In this document: in pieces, positions 51,101-63,100 of the stretch
Layout of the letters: each line of letters starts with the position of its first letter
Numbering within the stretch: the first letter of the stretch is position 1
Source: CATQHS01 sp963422655
Lineage (GTDB): Bacteria > Actinomycetota > Acidimicrobiia > Acidimicrobiales > Aldehydirespiratoraceae
Direction: 5' to 3'
DNA length: 64,000 nt
Assembly: GCA_963422655.1 (NCBI GenBank)
Contig: OY730440.1
Location: 806,001 to 870,000 of the forward strand
The notes under the pieces: model-generated
Told to the model about the DNA's origin: nothing
Seen by the model: only the letters and a program-made list of their open reading frames with translations
Database searches by the model: none
Program-made: the position numbers and the translations under genes

Positions 51101-54100
51101 GGACCCGAACCTCATAAGCCTGGGCGCCGGTCAACCCGGAAATAGTGGCCTGCCGGTCCGGGCCCGGGCCCGGGGCCAGCGGGGTCCAAACCCCCGAACC
51201 GCTGATGCGGTACTGGACGTCGTAAACGGTGATCGCCGGGCGGCCGGTGTTGGTCGGCGCATCCCAAGCCACGCCCAGCTTCTCCACCCCCGGCGTGACC
51301 GTCGGCGCGCCCGGCGCGTCCGGGACCTCGGTGTCATCATCGGTGACTGTGACCGTGAACGTCTCGACGTCTGTAGCACCGTGGACGTCGGTGACGGTCA
51401 CCGCCACCACATAAACGTTGCCGCCACCGGCAGCGGTCGGGTTCTCGAAATCGGGGGCGGTGTCGAAGCTCAACGTCGCCTTCGACGAGTCGGTCGCATC
51501 GACGGTCACGCTGAACAGGTCCTCATCGGCGCCGCCGGTTATGTCCCACACCAGTGCGCCGTCGTCGTCGTTGGTCGCCGCCAACGCCACAACTTTGGTG
51601 TTCTCCGTCACAGACTGCGCCTTGTCGGTGGTGATAGCCGGGTTCTGGTTCACCGTCGGGGTCCCTGACGTCGACGCCGACCAAACCCCGGCACCCTCAT
51701 CGTTGAGGGCACGGACCCGCACCTCATAACCCTGGGCGCCGGTCAACCCGGAAATAGTCACCTGCCGGTTCAGGCCCGGGTCCGGGCCCGGGGTCCAAAC
51801 CCCCGAACCCCCGCTGACGGTGTATTGGACTTCGTAACCGGTGATCGCCGGGCCCGTGTTCGCCGGCGCATCCCAAGCCACGCCCAACGACAAAACCCCC
51901 GGCGTGACCGTCACCGTCGGCGCGTCCGGGACCTCGGTGTCGTCATCGGTGACTGTGATGGTGAACGTCTCGACGTCTGTAGCACTGTGAACGTCGGTGA
52001 CGGTCACCGCCACCACATAAACGTTGCCACCACCGGCAGCGGTCGGGGTCTCGAAATCGGGGGCCGTGTCGAAGCTCAACGTCGCCTTCGACGAGTCGGT
52101 CGCATCGACGGTCACGTCGAACGATGCTTGGTCGGCGCCGCCGGTGACCGCCCACACCAATACGCCGTCGTCGTCGTTGGTCGCTACCAACGCGATACCA
52201 GCAGTGTTCTCCGGTATCGACGGCGTGGCTGTGGTGGTGATAGCCGGGGGCTGGTTCGCGGTCGGGGACCCCAACGTCGACGCCGACCACCCCCCGGTAC
52301 CGTCAGAGTTACGGGCGCGGACCCGAACCTCATAAGCCTGGGCGGTCAACCCGGAAATAGTGGCCCGCCGGTTCGGGCCCGGGTCCGGGCCGGGGGTCCA
52401 AACCCCCGAACCCCCGCTGACGCGGTATTGGACTTCGTAACCGGTGATCGCCGGGCGGCCGGTGTTGGTCGGCGCATCCCAAGCCACGCCCAGCTTCAAC
52501 ACCCCGGGCGTGACCGTCGGCGCGCCCGGCGCGTCCGGGACCTCGACCGCGTCGGTGACCGTGACCGTGAACGTCTCGGCGTCTGTAGCGCCGTGAACGT
52601 CGGTGACGGTCACCGTCACCACATAAACGTTGCCGCCACCGTCGGCGGTCGGGTTCTCGAAATCGGGGGCCGTTTTGAAACTCAACGTCGCCTTCTTCGA
52701 ATCCCCCGGATCGGCGGTCACGTCGAACGATGCTTGGTCGGCGCCGCCGGTAACCGCCCACACCAATACGCCGTCGTCGTCGTTGGTCGCCGCCAACGCC
52801 ACACCGGCAGTGTTCTCCGGTATCGACGGCGTGGCTGTGGTGGTGATAGCCGGAGCCTGGTTCGCGGTCGGGGTCCCCCTCTCGGACGTCGACCAGTCCC
52901 CGGCACCTTCGTCGTTGCGGGCCCGGACCCGAACCTCATATGACTGGGCGGTCAACCCGGAAATAGTGGCCTGCCGGTCCGGGCCCGGACCCGGGGCCAG
53001 CGGGGTCCAAGACCCCGAACCGCCGTATTGGATGTCGTATCCGGTGATCGCCGGGCCCGTGTTGGTCGGCGCATCCCAAGCCACGCCCAACGACAAAACC
53101 CCCGGCGTGACCGTCGGCGCGCCCGGCGCGTCCGGGACCTCGACCGCGTCGGTGACTGTGATGGTGAACGTCCGGGCGGTTTTGGCGCCGTGGACGTCGG
53201 TGACGGTCACCGCCACCACATAAACGTTGCCGCCACCGTCGGCGGTCGGGTTCTCGAAATCGGGGGCCGTTTTGAAACTCAACGTCGCCTTCTTCGAATC
53301 CCCCGGATCGGCGGTCACGTCGAACGATGCTTGGTCGGCGCCGCCGGTGACCGCCCACACCAATACGCCGTCGTCGTCGTTGGTCGCCGCCAACGCCACA
53401 CCAGCAGTGTTCTCCGTCACAGACGGCGTAGCTGTGGTGGTGATAGCCGGAGCCTGGTTCACGGTCGGGGTCCCCGACGTCGACGCCGACCACCCCCCGG
53501 CACCCTCGTCGTTGACAGCGCGGACCTGAACCTCATAACCCGTCCCGTCGGCGGTCAACTTGTCGATAACGGCCCGCAGATTCAGGCCCGGACCCGGCGC
53601 CAGGGAGGTCCAAACCCCCGAACCGCTGATGGTGTATTGGACGTCGTAAACGGTGATCGCCGGGCCGGTGTTGGTCGGCGCATCCCAAGCCACGCCCAGC
53701 TTCTCCACCCCCGGCGTGACCGTCGGCGCGCCCGGCGCGGCCGGGACCTCGGTGTCATCGTCGGTGACTGTGATGGTGAACGTCCGGGCGGTTTCGGCGC
53801 CGTGGACGTCGGTGACGGTCACCGCCACCACATAAACGTTGCCACCACCGTCGGCGGTCGGGTTCTCGAAATCGGGGGCCGTTTTGAAACTCAACGTCGC
53901 CTTCTTCGAATCCCCCGGATCGGCGGTCACGTCGAACGATGCTTGGTCGGCACCGCCGGTGACCGCCCACACCAATACGCCGTCGTCGTCGTTGGTTGCC
54001 GCCAACGCGATACCAGCGGTGTTCTCCGTCACAGACGGCGTAGCTGTGGTGGTGATAGCCGGGTCCTGGTTCGCGGTCGGGGTCCCCAACGTCGACGCCG

Positions 54101-57100
54101 ACCAGCCACTGCGACCTTCGGCGTTGACAGCACGGACCTGCACCTCATAAGCCTGGGCGCCGGTCAACCCGCCGATAGTGGCTTGCCGGTCTGTGCCCGG
54201 ACCCGGGGCCAGCATGGTCCAAACCCCCGAACTCCCCCTGATGCGGTATTGGACTTCGTAACCGGTGATCGCCGGGCCCGTGTTGGTCGGCGCATCCCAA
54301 GCCACGCCCAACGACAAAACCCCCGGCGTGACCGTCGGCGCGCCCGGCGCGTCCGGCGCGGCCGGGACCTCGACCGCGTCGGTGACCGTGACCGTGAACG
54401 TCTCGGCGTCTGTAGCGCCATAGGCGTCGGTGACCGTCACCGCCACCACATACACATTGCCACCACCGTCGGCGGTCGGGTTCTCGTAGTCGGGGGCGGT
54501 TTTGAAACTCAGCGTCGCCTGCTTCGAATCGGCCCGGTCGACGGTGAGGCTGAACAGGTCCTCATCGGCGCCGCCGGTGATGCCCCACACCAATACGCCG
54601 TCGTCGTCGTTGGTCGCCGCCAACGCGATGTCAGCAATGTTCTCCGTCACAGACTGCGCCTTGTCGGTGGTGATAGCCGGGTCCTGGTTCGCGGTCGGGG
54701 TCCCCGACGTCGACGCCGACCAGTCCCCGGTACCGTCAGAGTTGCGGGCACGGACCCGAACCTCATAAGCCTGGGCGGTCAACTTGTCGATAGTCACCTG
54801 CCGGTCCAGGCCCGGATCCGGGCCCGGGGCCCAAACCCCCGAACTCCCCCTGATGCGGTATCGGACTTCGTATCCGATGATCGCCGGGCGGCCCGTGTTG
54901 GTCGGCGCATCCCAAGCCACGCCCAACGACAAAACCCCCGGCGTGACCGTCGGCGCGCCCGGCGCGTCCGGGACCTCGGTGTCAACGTCGGTGACCGTGA
55001 ACGTGAACGTCTCGACGTCTGTAGCACCGTGAACGTCGGTGACCGTCACCGTCACCACATAAACGTTGCCACCACCGTCGGCGGTCGGGGCTTCGTAGTC
55101 GGGGGCGGTTTTGAAACTCAGCTTGGCCTGCTTCGAATCGGTCGTGTCGGCGGTGACGGTGAACAGGTCCTCATCGGCGCCGCCGGTGACCTCCCAGGTC
55201 AATACGCCGTCGTCGTCGTTGGTCGCCACCAACGCGATATAAGCAGTGTTCTCCGTCACGGACTGCGCCTTGTCGGTGGTGATAGCCGGGTCCTGGTTCG
55301 CGGTCGGGGTCCCCGACCCGTACGCCGACCAGCCACTGCGACCTTCGGCGTTGACAGCGCGGACCTGAACCTCATAACCGGTGGCGGTCAACCCGGAAAT
55401 AGTCACCTGCCGGTTCAGGCCCGGGTCCGGGCCGGGGGTCCAAACCCCCGAACCCCCCACGGTGCGGTATTGGACGTCGTAACCGGTGATCGCCGAGCCG
55501 GTGTTGGTCGGCGCATCCCAAGCCACGCCCAGCGACAAAACCCCCGGCGTGACCGTCGGCGCGCCCGGCGCGGCCGGGGCCTCCGATACGTTGGTGACCG
55601 TAATCGTGAACGTCCGGACGGCTGTGGCGCCGTGGACGTCGGTGACGGTCACCGTCACCACATAAACGTTGCCGCCACCGTCGGCGGTCGGGTTCTCGAA
55701 ATCGGGGGCGGTGTTGAAACTCAACGTCGCCTGCTTCGAATCGTCGGGGTCGACGGTCACGGTGAACAGGTCCTCATCGGCGCCGCCGGAGACCGCCCAC
55801 CTCAACGTGTCACCATTGGCATCGGTCGCCGTCAACGCGACATCGGTGGTGTTCTCCGTCACAGTCTGCGCCTTGTCGGTGGTGATAGCCGGGTTCTGGT
55901 TCGCGGTCGGGGTCCCCTCCACCGACGCCGACCAGTCCCCGGCACCCTCGTCGTTGCGGGCGCGGACCTGAACCTCGTAAGCCTGGGCGCCAGTCAACTT
56001 GTCGATAACGGCCCGCAGGTTCGGGCCCGGACCCGGCGCCAGCGGGGTCCACGACACCGAACCTCCGCTGACGCGGTATTGGACGTCGTAACCGGTGATC
56101 GCCGAGCCGGTGTTGGTCGGCGCATCCCAGGCCACGCCCAGCGACAAAACCCCCGGCGTGACCGTCAGCGCGCCCGGCGCGGCCGGGGCCTCCGATACGT
56201 TGGTGACCGTGACCGTGAACGTCCGGACGGCTGTGGCGCCGTGGACGTCGGTGACGGTCACCGCCACCACATAAACGTTGCCACCACCGTCGGCGGTCGG
56301 GTTCTCGAAATCAGGGGCAGTCTTGAAACTCAACGTCGCCTTCGACGAGTCGGTCACGTCGACGGCGACGTCGAACGATGCTTGGTCAGCGCCGCCGGTG
56401 ACCGCCCACACCAGTGCGCCGTCGTCGTCGTTGGTCGCCGCCAACGCGACATCAGCAGTGTTCTCCGGTATCGACGGCGTAGCCGTGGTGGTGATACTCG
56501 GGGCCTTGTTCGCGGTCGGGGTCCCCGACCCGTACGCCGACCAGCCCCCGGCACCCTCGTCGTTGACAGCGCGGACCCGAACCCTGTAGGTCGTATCGGC
56601 GGTCAACTTGTCGATAACGGCCCGCCGGTCTGTGCCCGGACCCGGTCTCAGCCGGGTCCATGACCCCGGACCGCCGTATCGGATGTCGTAACCGGTGATC
56701 TCCGGGCCGGTGTTGGTCGGCGCATCCCAGGCCACGCCCAACGACAACACTCCCGGTGTCACCGTCGGCATACCCGGCACGGCTGGGGCCTCACCGGCGA
56801 CGTTGGTGACCGTGACCGTGAACGTCTCGGCGGTTTTGGCGCCGTGGACGTCGGTGACCGTCACCGCCACCACATACACATTGTCGCCACCGTCGTCGGT
56901 CGGGTTCTCGTAGTTCGGGGCTGTCTTGAAACTCAAGGTCGCCTTCGACGAGTCGGTCGCGTCGACGGCGACGTCGAACAACGCCTGGTCGGCGCCGCCA
57001 GTGACCGTCCAACTCAACGTGTCACCATCGGCATCATTAGCCGCCAACGCCACATCGGCAGTGTTCTCCTCGATCGACCGGGCCGCTGTGGTGGTGATAC

Positions 57101-60100
57101 TCGGGGCCCGGTTCGCGGTCGGGGTCCCCGACCCCGACGCCGACCAGCCCCCGGTACCGTCAGAGTTACGGGCGCGGACCCGAACCTCATAAGCCTGCCC
57201 GTCGGTCAACTTGTCGATAGTCGCCTGCCGGTCCGTGCCCGGGTCCGGGCCCGGAGTCCAAGCCTCCGAACCCACGGTGCGGTATTGGACTTCGTAACCG
57301 GTGATCGCCGGGCCGGTGTTGACCGGCGCAGTCCAAGTCACGCCCAATTCAGTAGCACTGGAGGGTGCCACCGTCGGAGCATCCGGCGCGGCCGGGGCCT
57401 CCGATACGTTGGTGACCGTCACCGTGAACGCCTCGACGGTTTCGGCATCGTGGATGTCGGTGACGGTCACCACCACCACATAGCGGTTGTCACCATTGTC
57501 GTCGGCGGGGTTCTCGAAATCCGGGGCCGTGTCGAAGCTCAACGTCGCCTGCTTCGAATCCCCCCGATCGGCGGTGACGGTGAACAGGTTCCGGTCGGGG
57601 CCGCCGGTAATGTCCCAACTCAACACGCCGTCGTCGTCGTTGGTCGCCGCCAACGCCACACCGGCAGTGTTCTCCTTGACCCACAGGGCCGCTGTGGTGG
57701 TGATACTCGGAGCCCGGTTCCGGGTCGGGGTCCCCCTCTTGGACGCCGACCAGGCCCCGGCACCATTAGAGTTGCGGGCGCGGACCTGAACCTCATGAAC
57801 CGTGGCGGCGGTCAACCCGGAAATGACAACCTGCCGGTCCGGGCCCGGGTCCGGGCCCGGGGTCCATGACATCCATGACCCCGAACTCCAGGCGCGGTAT
57901 TGGACGTCGTAACCGGTGATCGCCGGGCGGCCCGTATTCACCGGCGCATCCCAAGCCACGCCCAACGACAACACCCCGGGCGTGACCGTCGGCGCGCCTG
58001 GCGCGGCCGGTACCTCGTTGTCAACGTCGGTGACCGTGACCGTGAACGTCCGGACCGCTGTGGCACCGTGGACGTCCGTGACGGTCACGGTCACCACATA
58101 GGCGTTGTCACCACCGGTATCAGCAGGGTTCTCGAAATCGGGGGCGGTTTTGAAACTCAACGTCGCTTGCTTCGAATCGGCCCGGTCGACGGTCACGTCG
58201 AACAACGCCCGGTCGGCGCCGCCGGTGACCCTCCATTGCAATACACCGTCGTCGTCGGTGGTCGCCGCCAACGCCACACCGGCAGTGTTCTCCGCGACCG
58301 ACTGCGCCGCCTCGGTCGTGATAGCCGGAGGCTGGTTCGCGGTCGGGGTCCCCGACGTCGACGTCGACCAGGCCCCGGCACCCTCATCGTTGACAGCGCG
58401 GACCTGAACCTCATAAGCGGTGGCGGTCAACTTGTCGATAACGGCCCGCAGCTTCAGGCCCGGGCCCGGGCTCAGCGCAGTCCATGGCCCCGAACTCCCG
58501 GCGCGGTACCTGACATCGTAAACGGTGATCGCCGGGCCCGTATTCGCCGGCGCAGCCCAAGTCACGGTCAGTTTCTCCACCCCTGGTGTCACCGTCAACG
58601 TCGGCGCGGCCGGGACCTCCAATACGTCGGTGACCGTCAACATGAACGTCTCGACGGCTGTAGCGCCGTGGACGTCGGTGACGGTCAACTCCACCACATA
58701 AACATTGTCACCATCGCGGTCGGTGGGGTTCTCGAAATCCGGGGTAGTAATGAACTTCAACTTCGCCTTCGACGAATCCGCTTTATCGACGGTGACGGTG
58801 AACAGGTCCTTGTCGGCGCCGCCGGTGATCACCCACACCACACCGGCCTCCCTGAGGGAGCTCCTCCGAGACAATCGCCTCGAGTCGTCGTCGTTACCAG
58901 CCTCCAACGCCACACCAGCAGTGTTCTCCGCGACCGACTGCGCCGCCGCGGTGATGATACTCGGGGCCTTGTTCGCGGTCGGAGTCCCCGACCTCGACGT
59001 CGACCAAACCCCGGTGCCCTCAGAGTTGGTGGCACGGACCTGAACCTCATAAGCCTGCCCGTCGATCAACCCGGAAATGACAACCTGCCGGTCCGGGCCT
59101 GGACTCGGATCCAGCCGGATCCATGACCTCGAAACCCCGGCGCGGAATTGGACGTCGTAACCGGTGATCGCCGGGCCCGTATTGACCGGCGCATCCCAAG
59201 CCACCTTCAGTTTCAACACCCCCGGTGTCACCGTCAACGCCGGCGCGGCCGGTACCTCGTTGTCAACGTCGGTGACCGTGACCGTAAACGTCTGGACGGC
59301 TGTGGCGTCGTGGACGTCGGTGACGGTCACCGTCACCACATAAACATTGTCGGTACCAACATCAGCAGGGTTTTCGTAGTCGGGGGCCGTCTTGAAGCTC
59401 AACGTCGCCCGCTTCGAATCCGCCTGGTTGGCGGTCACGTCGAACAGGTTTTGGTCGGCGCCGCCGGTGACCGCCCATTGCAATACGCCGTCGTCGTCGT
59501 TACCAGCCGCCAACACCACATCGCCAGTGTTCTCCGCGACCGATCGGACTGGCGTGGTGGTGATAGTCGGGGCCTGGTTCACCGTCGGGGTCTCCGACGT
59601 CGACGCCGACCAGGCCCCGACACCCTCAGAGTTGACAGCGCGGACCTGAACCTCGTAAACCGTGTCGGCGATCAACTTGTCGATAGTGGCCCGCAGGCCC
59701 GGGCCCGGGGTCAGCGCAGTCCATGGCCCCGAACCGCTGATGGCGTATCGGATGTCGTAACCGGTGATCGCCGGGCGGCCGGTGTTGGTCGGCGCAGTCC
59801 AGGCCACGCCCAGCGACAACACCCCCGGTGTCACCGTCGGCGCCGCCGGCGCGGCCGGGACCTCGACCGCGTTGGTGACCGTGACCGTGAACGTCTCGAC
59901 GGCTGTAGCGCCGTGGATGTCGGTGACGGTCACCCCCACCACATAGTCGTTGTCACTGCCGGTATCGGCGGGGTTCTCGAAATCCGGAGCCGTCTTGAAA
60001 CTCAACGTCGCCTGCTTCGAATCCGCCCGGCTGGCGGTCACGTCGAACAACGCTCGGTCGGCGCCGCCAGTGATGCTCCACCTCAACGTGTCACCATTGG

Positions 60101-63100
60101 CATCGGTCGCCGTCAACGCCACACCAGCAGTGTTCTCTGCGACCGACTGCGCCGCAGCGGTGGTGATACTCGGAGGCTGGTTCGCGGTCGGGGTCCCCGA
60201 CGTCGACGTCGACCAAGCCCCGGTGCCTTCAGGGTTGCTGGCACGGACCTGAACCTCATAAGCCTGCCCGTCGGTCAACTTGTCGATAGTGGCCTGCCGG
60301 CTCGTGCTCGGGTCCGGGCCCGGGGTCCAAGACCCCGAATCCTTGATGGCGTATCGAACGTCGTAACCGGTGATCGCCGGGCCCGAGTTGGCCGGCGCAG
60401 TCCAAGCCACGCCCAGCGACAACACCCCTGGCGTGACCGTCGGCGGCGCCGGCGCGGCCGGGACCTCGACCGCGTTGGTGACCGTGACCGTGAACTCCTC
60501 TACGGCTGTAGCGTCGTGGATGTCGGTGACGGTCACCCCCACCACATAGGCGTTGTTCTTGCCGTCGTCGGTCGGGTTCTCGAAATCCGGAGCCGTCTTG
60601 AAACTCAACGTCGCCTGCTTCGAATCCGCCGGATAGGCGGTGACGTCGAACAGGTTTCGGTCGGCACCGCCGGTGATGCTCCACCTCAACTCGCCGTCGT
60701 CGTCGTTACCAGCCACCAACGCCACACCAGCAGTGTTCTCCGTCACCGACTGCGCCGCCGCGGTGGTGATACTCGGAGGCTGGTTCGCGGCCGGGGTGCC
60801 CGACCCCGACGCCGACCAGCCCCCGGCACCCTCAAGGTTGACAGCGCGGACCTGAACCTCATAAGCGGTGGCGGTCAACCCGGAAATGACAACCTGCCGG
60901 TTCAGGCCCGGGTCCGGGCTCAGCGGGGTCCAAGACCCCGAATCCTTGATGGCGTATCGAACGTCGTAACCGGTGATCGCCGAGCCCAGGTTGGCCGGCG
61001 CAGTCCAAGCCACGCCCAACGACAACACCCCCGGTGTCACCGTCAACGCCGGCGCGGCCGGGACCTCCGATACGTCGGTGACCGTAACCGTGAACTTCCG
61101 TTTGGCTGTGTCACCGTGGATGTCGGTGACGGTCACCGCCACCACATAAGCATTGTCGCTGCCGGTGTCGGCGGGTTTCTCGAAATCCGGGGCCGTCTTG
61201 AAGCTCAACGTCGCCTGCTTCGAATCCGCCGGGTTGACGGTGACGTCGAACAGGTTCCGGTCGGCGCCGCCGGTGACGCTCCACACCAACCCACCGTCGT
61301 CGTCGTTGGTCGCCTCCAACGCCACACCAGCAATGTTCTCCGCCACACCCGCAGTGTTCTCCGCCACAGACCGCGCCGCTGTGGTGGTGATAGTCGGAGC
61401 CCGGTTCCGGGTCGGGGTCCCCGACGTCGACGCCGACCACCCCCCAGCACCCTCGTCGTTGACAGCGCGGACCTGAACCTCATAACCGGTGGCGGTCAAC
61501 TTGTCGAGAGTGGCCTGCCGTTTCAGGCCCGGACCCGGGGCCAGCGGGGTCCAAACCCCCGAACTCCCCCTGATGCGGTATTGGATGTCGTATCCGGTGA
61601 TCGCCGGGCCCGGGTTGACCGGCGCATCCCAGGCCACGCCCAGCTTCAAAACCCCGGGCGTGACCGCCAACGCGCCCGGCGCGGCCGGGACCTCGGTGTC
61701 ATCGTCGGTGACTGTGACGGTGAACGTCTCGACGTCTGTAGCGTCGTGGATGTCGGTGACGGTCACCTCCACCACATAGTCGTTGTCACTGCCGGTATCG
61801 GCGGGGTTCTCGAAATCCGGAGCTGTCTTGAAACTCAACGTCGCCTGCTTCGAATCCACTTTGTCGGCGGTGACGTCGAACCGGTTCTGGTCGGCGCCGC
61901 CGGTGACCGTCCACCTCAACTCGCCGTCGTCGTCGTTGGTCGCCGCCAACGCCACACCCGCAGTGTTCTCCGCCACAGACCGGGCCGCTGTGGTGGTGAT
62001 AGTCGGGGCCTGGTTCACCGTCGGGGTCCCCCTCCCGGACGCCGACCAGCCCCCAGTACCGTCAGAGTTGCGGGCGCGGACCTGAACCTCGTAACCCGTG
62101 GCGCCGGTCAACCCGGAAATGACAACCTGCCGGCTCAGGCCCGGGTCCGGGCCCGGGGTCCATGACCCCGAATCCCTGACGGCGTATTGGACGTCGTATC
62201 CGGTGATCGCCGGGCCCGGGTTGACCGGCGCATCCCAGGCCACGCCCAGTTTCAAAACCCCCGGTGTCACCGTCGGCGCCGTCGGCGCGGCCGGGGCCTC
62301 CGATGCGTTGGTGACCGTGACCGTGAACGTCTCGACGTCTGTAGCGTCGTGGATGTCGGTGACGGTCACCGCCACCACATAGTCGTTGTCACTGCCGGTA
62401 TCGGCGGGGTTCTCGAAATCCGGGGCAGTCTTGAAGCTCAGCGTGGCCTTCTTCGAATCCGCCGGATGGGCGGTGACGTCGAACAGGTTTTGGTCGACGC
62501 CGCCAGTGACGCTCCAGCTCAACTCACCGTCGTCGTCGTTACCGGCCGTCAACGCCACACCGGCAGTGTTCTCCGTCACCGACAACCCCGTAGCGGTGGT
62601 GATACTCGGAGCCCGGTTCCGGGTCGGCGTCCCCCTCCCGGACGCCGACCAAGGCCCGGCACCATTAGGGTTGCGGGCGCGGACCCGAACCTCATAAGCC
62701 CGCTCGTCGGTCAACTTGTCGAGAGTGGCCTGCCGTTTCAGGCCCGGACCCGGGTTCAGCGGAAACCAGACATCCCAACCGGCGAAGGCGTATTGGACGT
62801 CGTAACCGGTGATCGCCGGACGATCCGTGTTGACCGGTTCGTCCCAGGTCATGGTCAGCTTTTCCACCCCCGGCGTCACCGTCAACGTCGGCGCGTCCGG
62901 GACCTCGTTGTCATCATCGGTGACCGTCACCTTGAACTCTTCGACGTCTGTGTCACCGTGGATGTCGGTGACGGTCACCTCCACCACGTAGTCGTTGTTA
63001 CCATTGCCGTCGGCGGGGTTCTCGAAATCGGGGGCCGTCTTGAAGCTCAGCGTGGCCTGCTTCGAATCCGCCGTGTTGGCGGTGACGCTGAACAGGTCTT

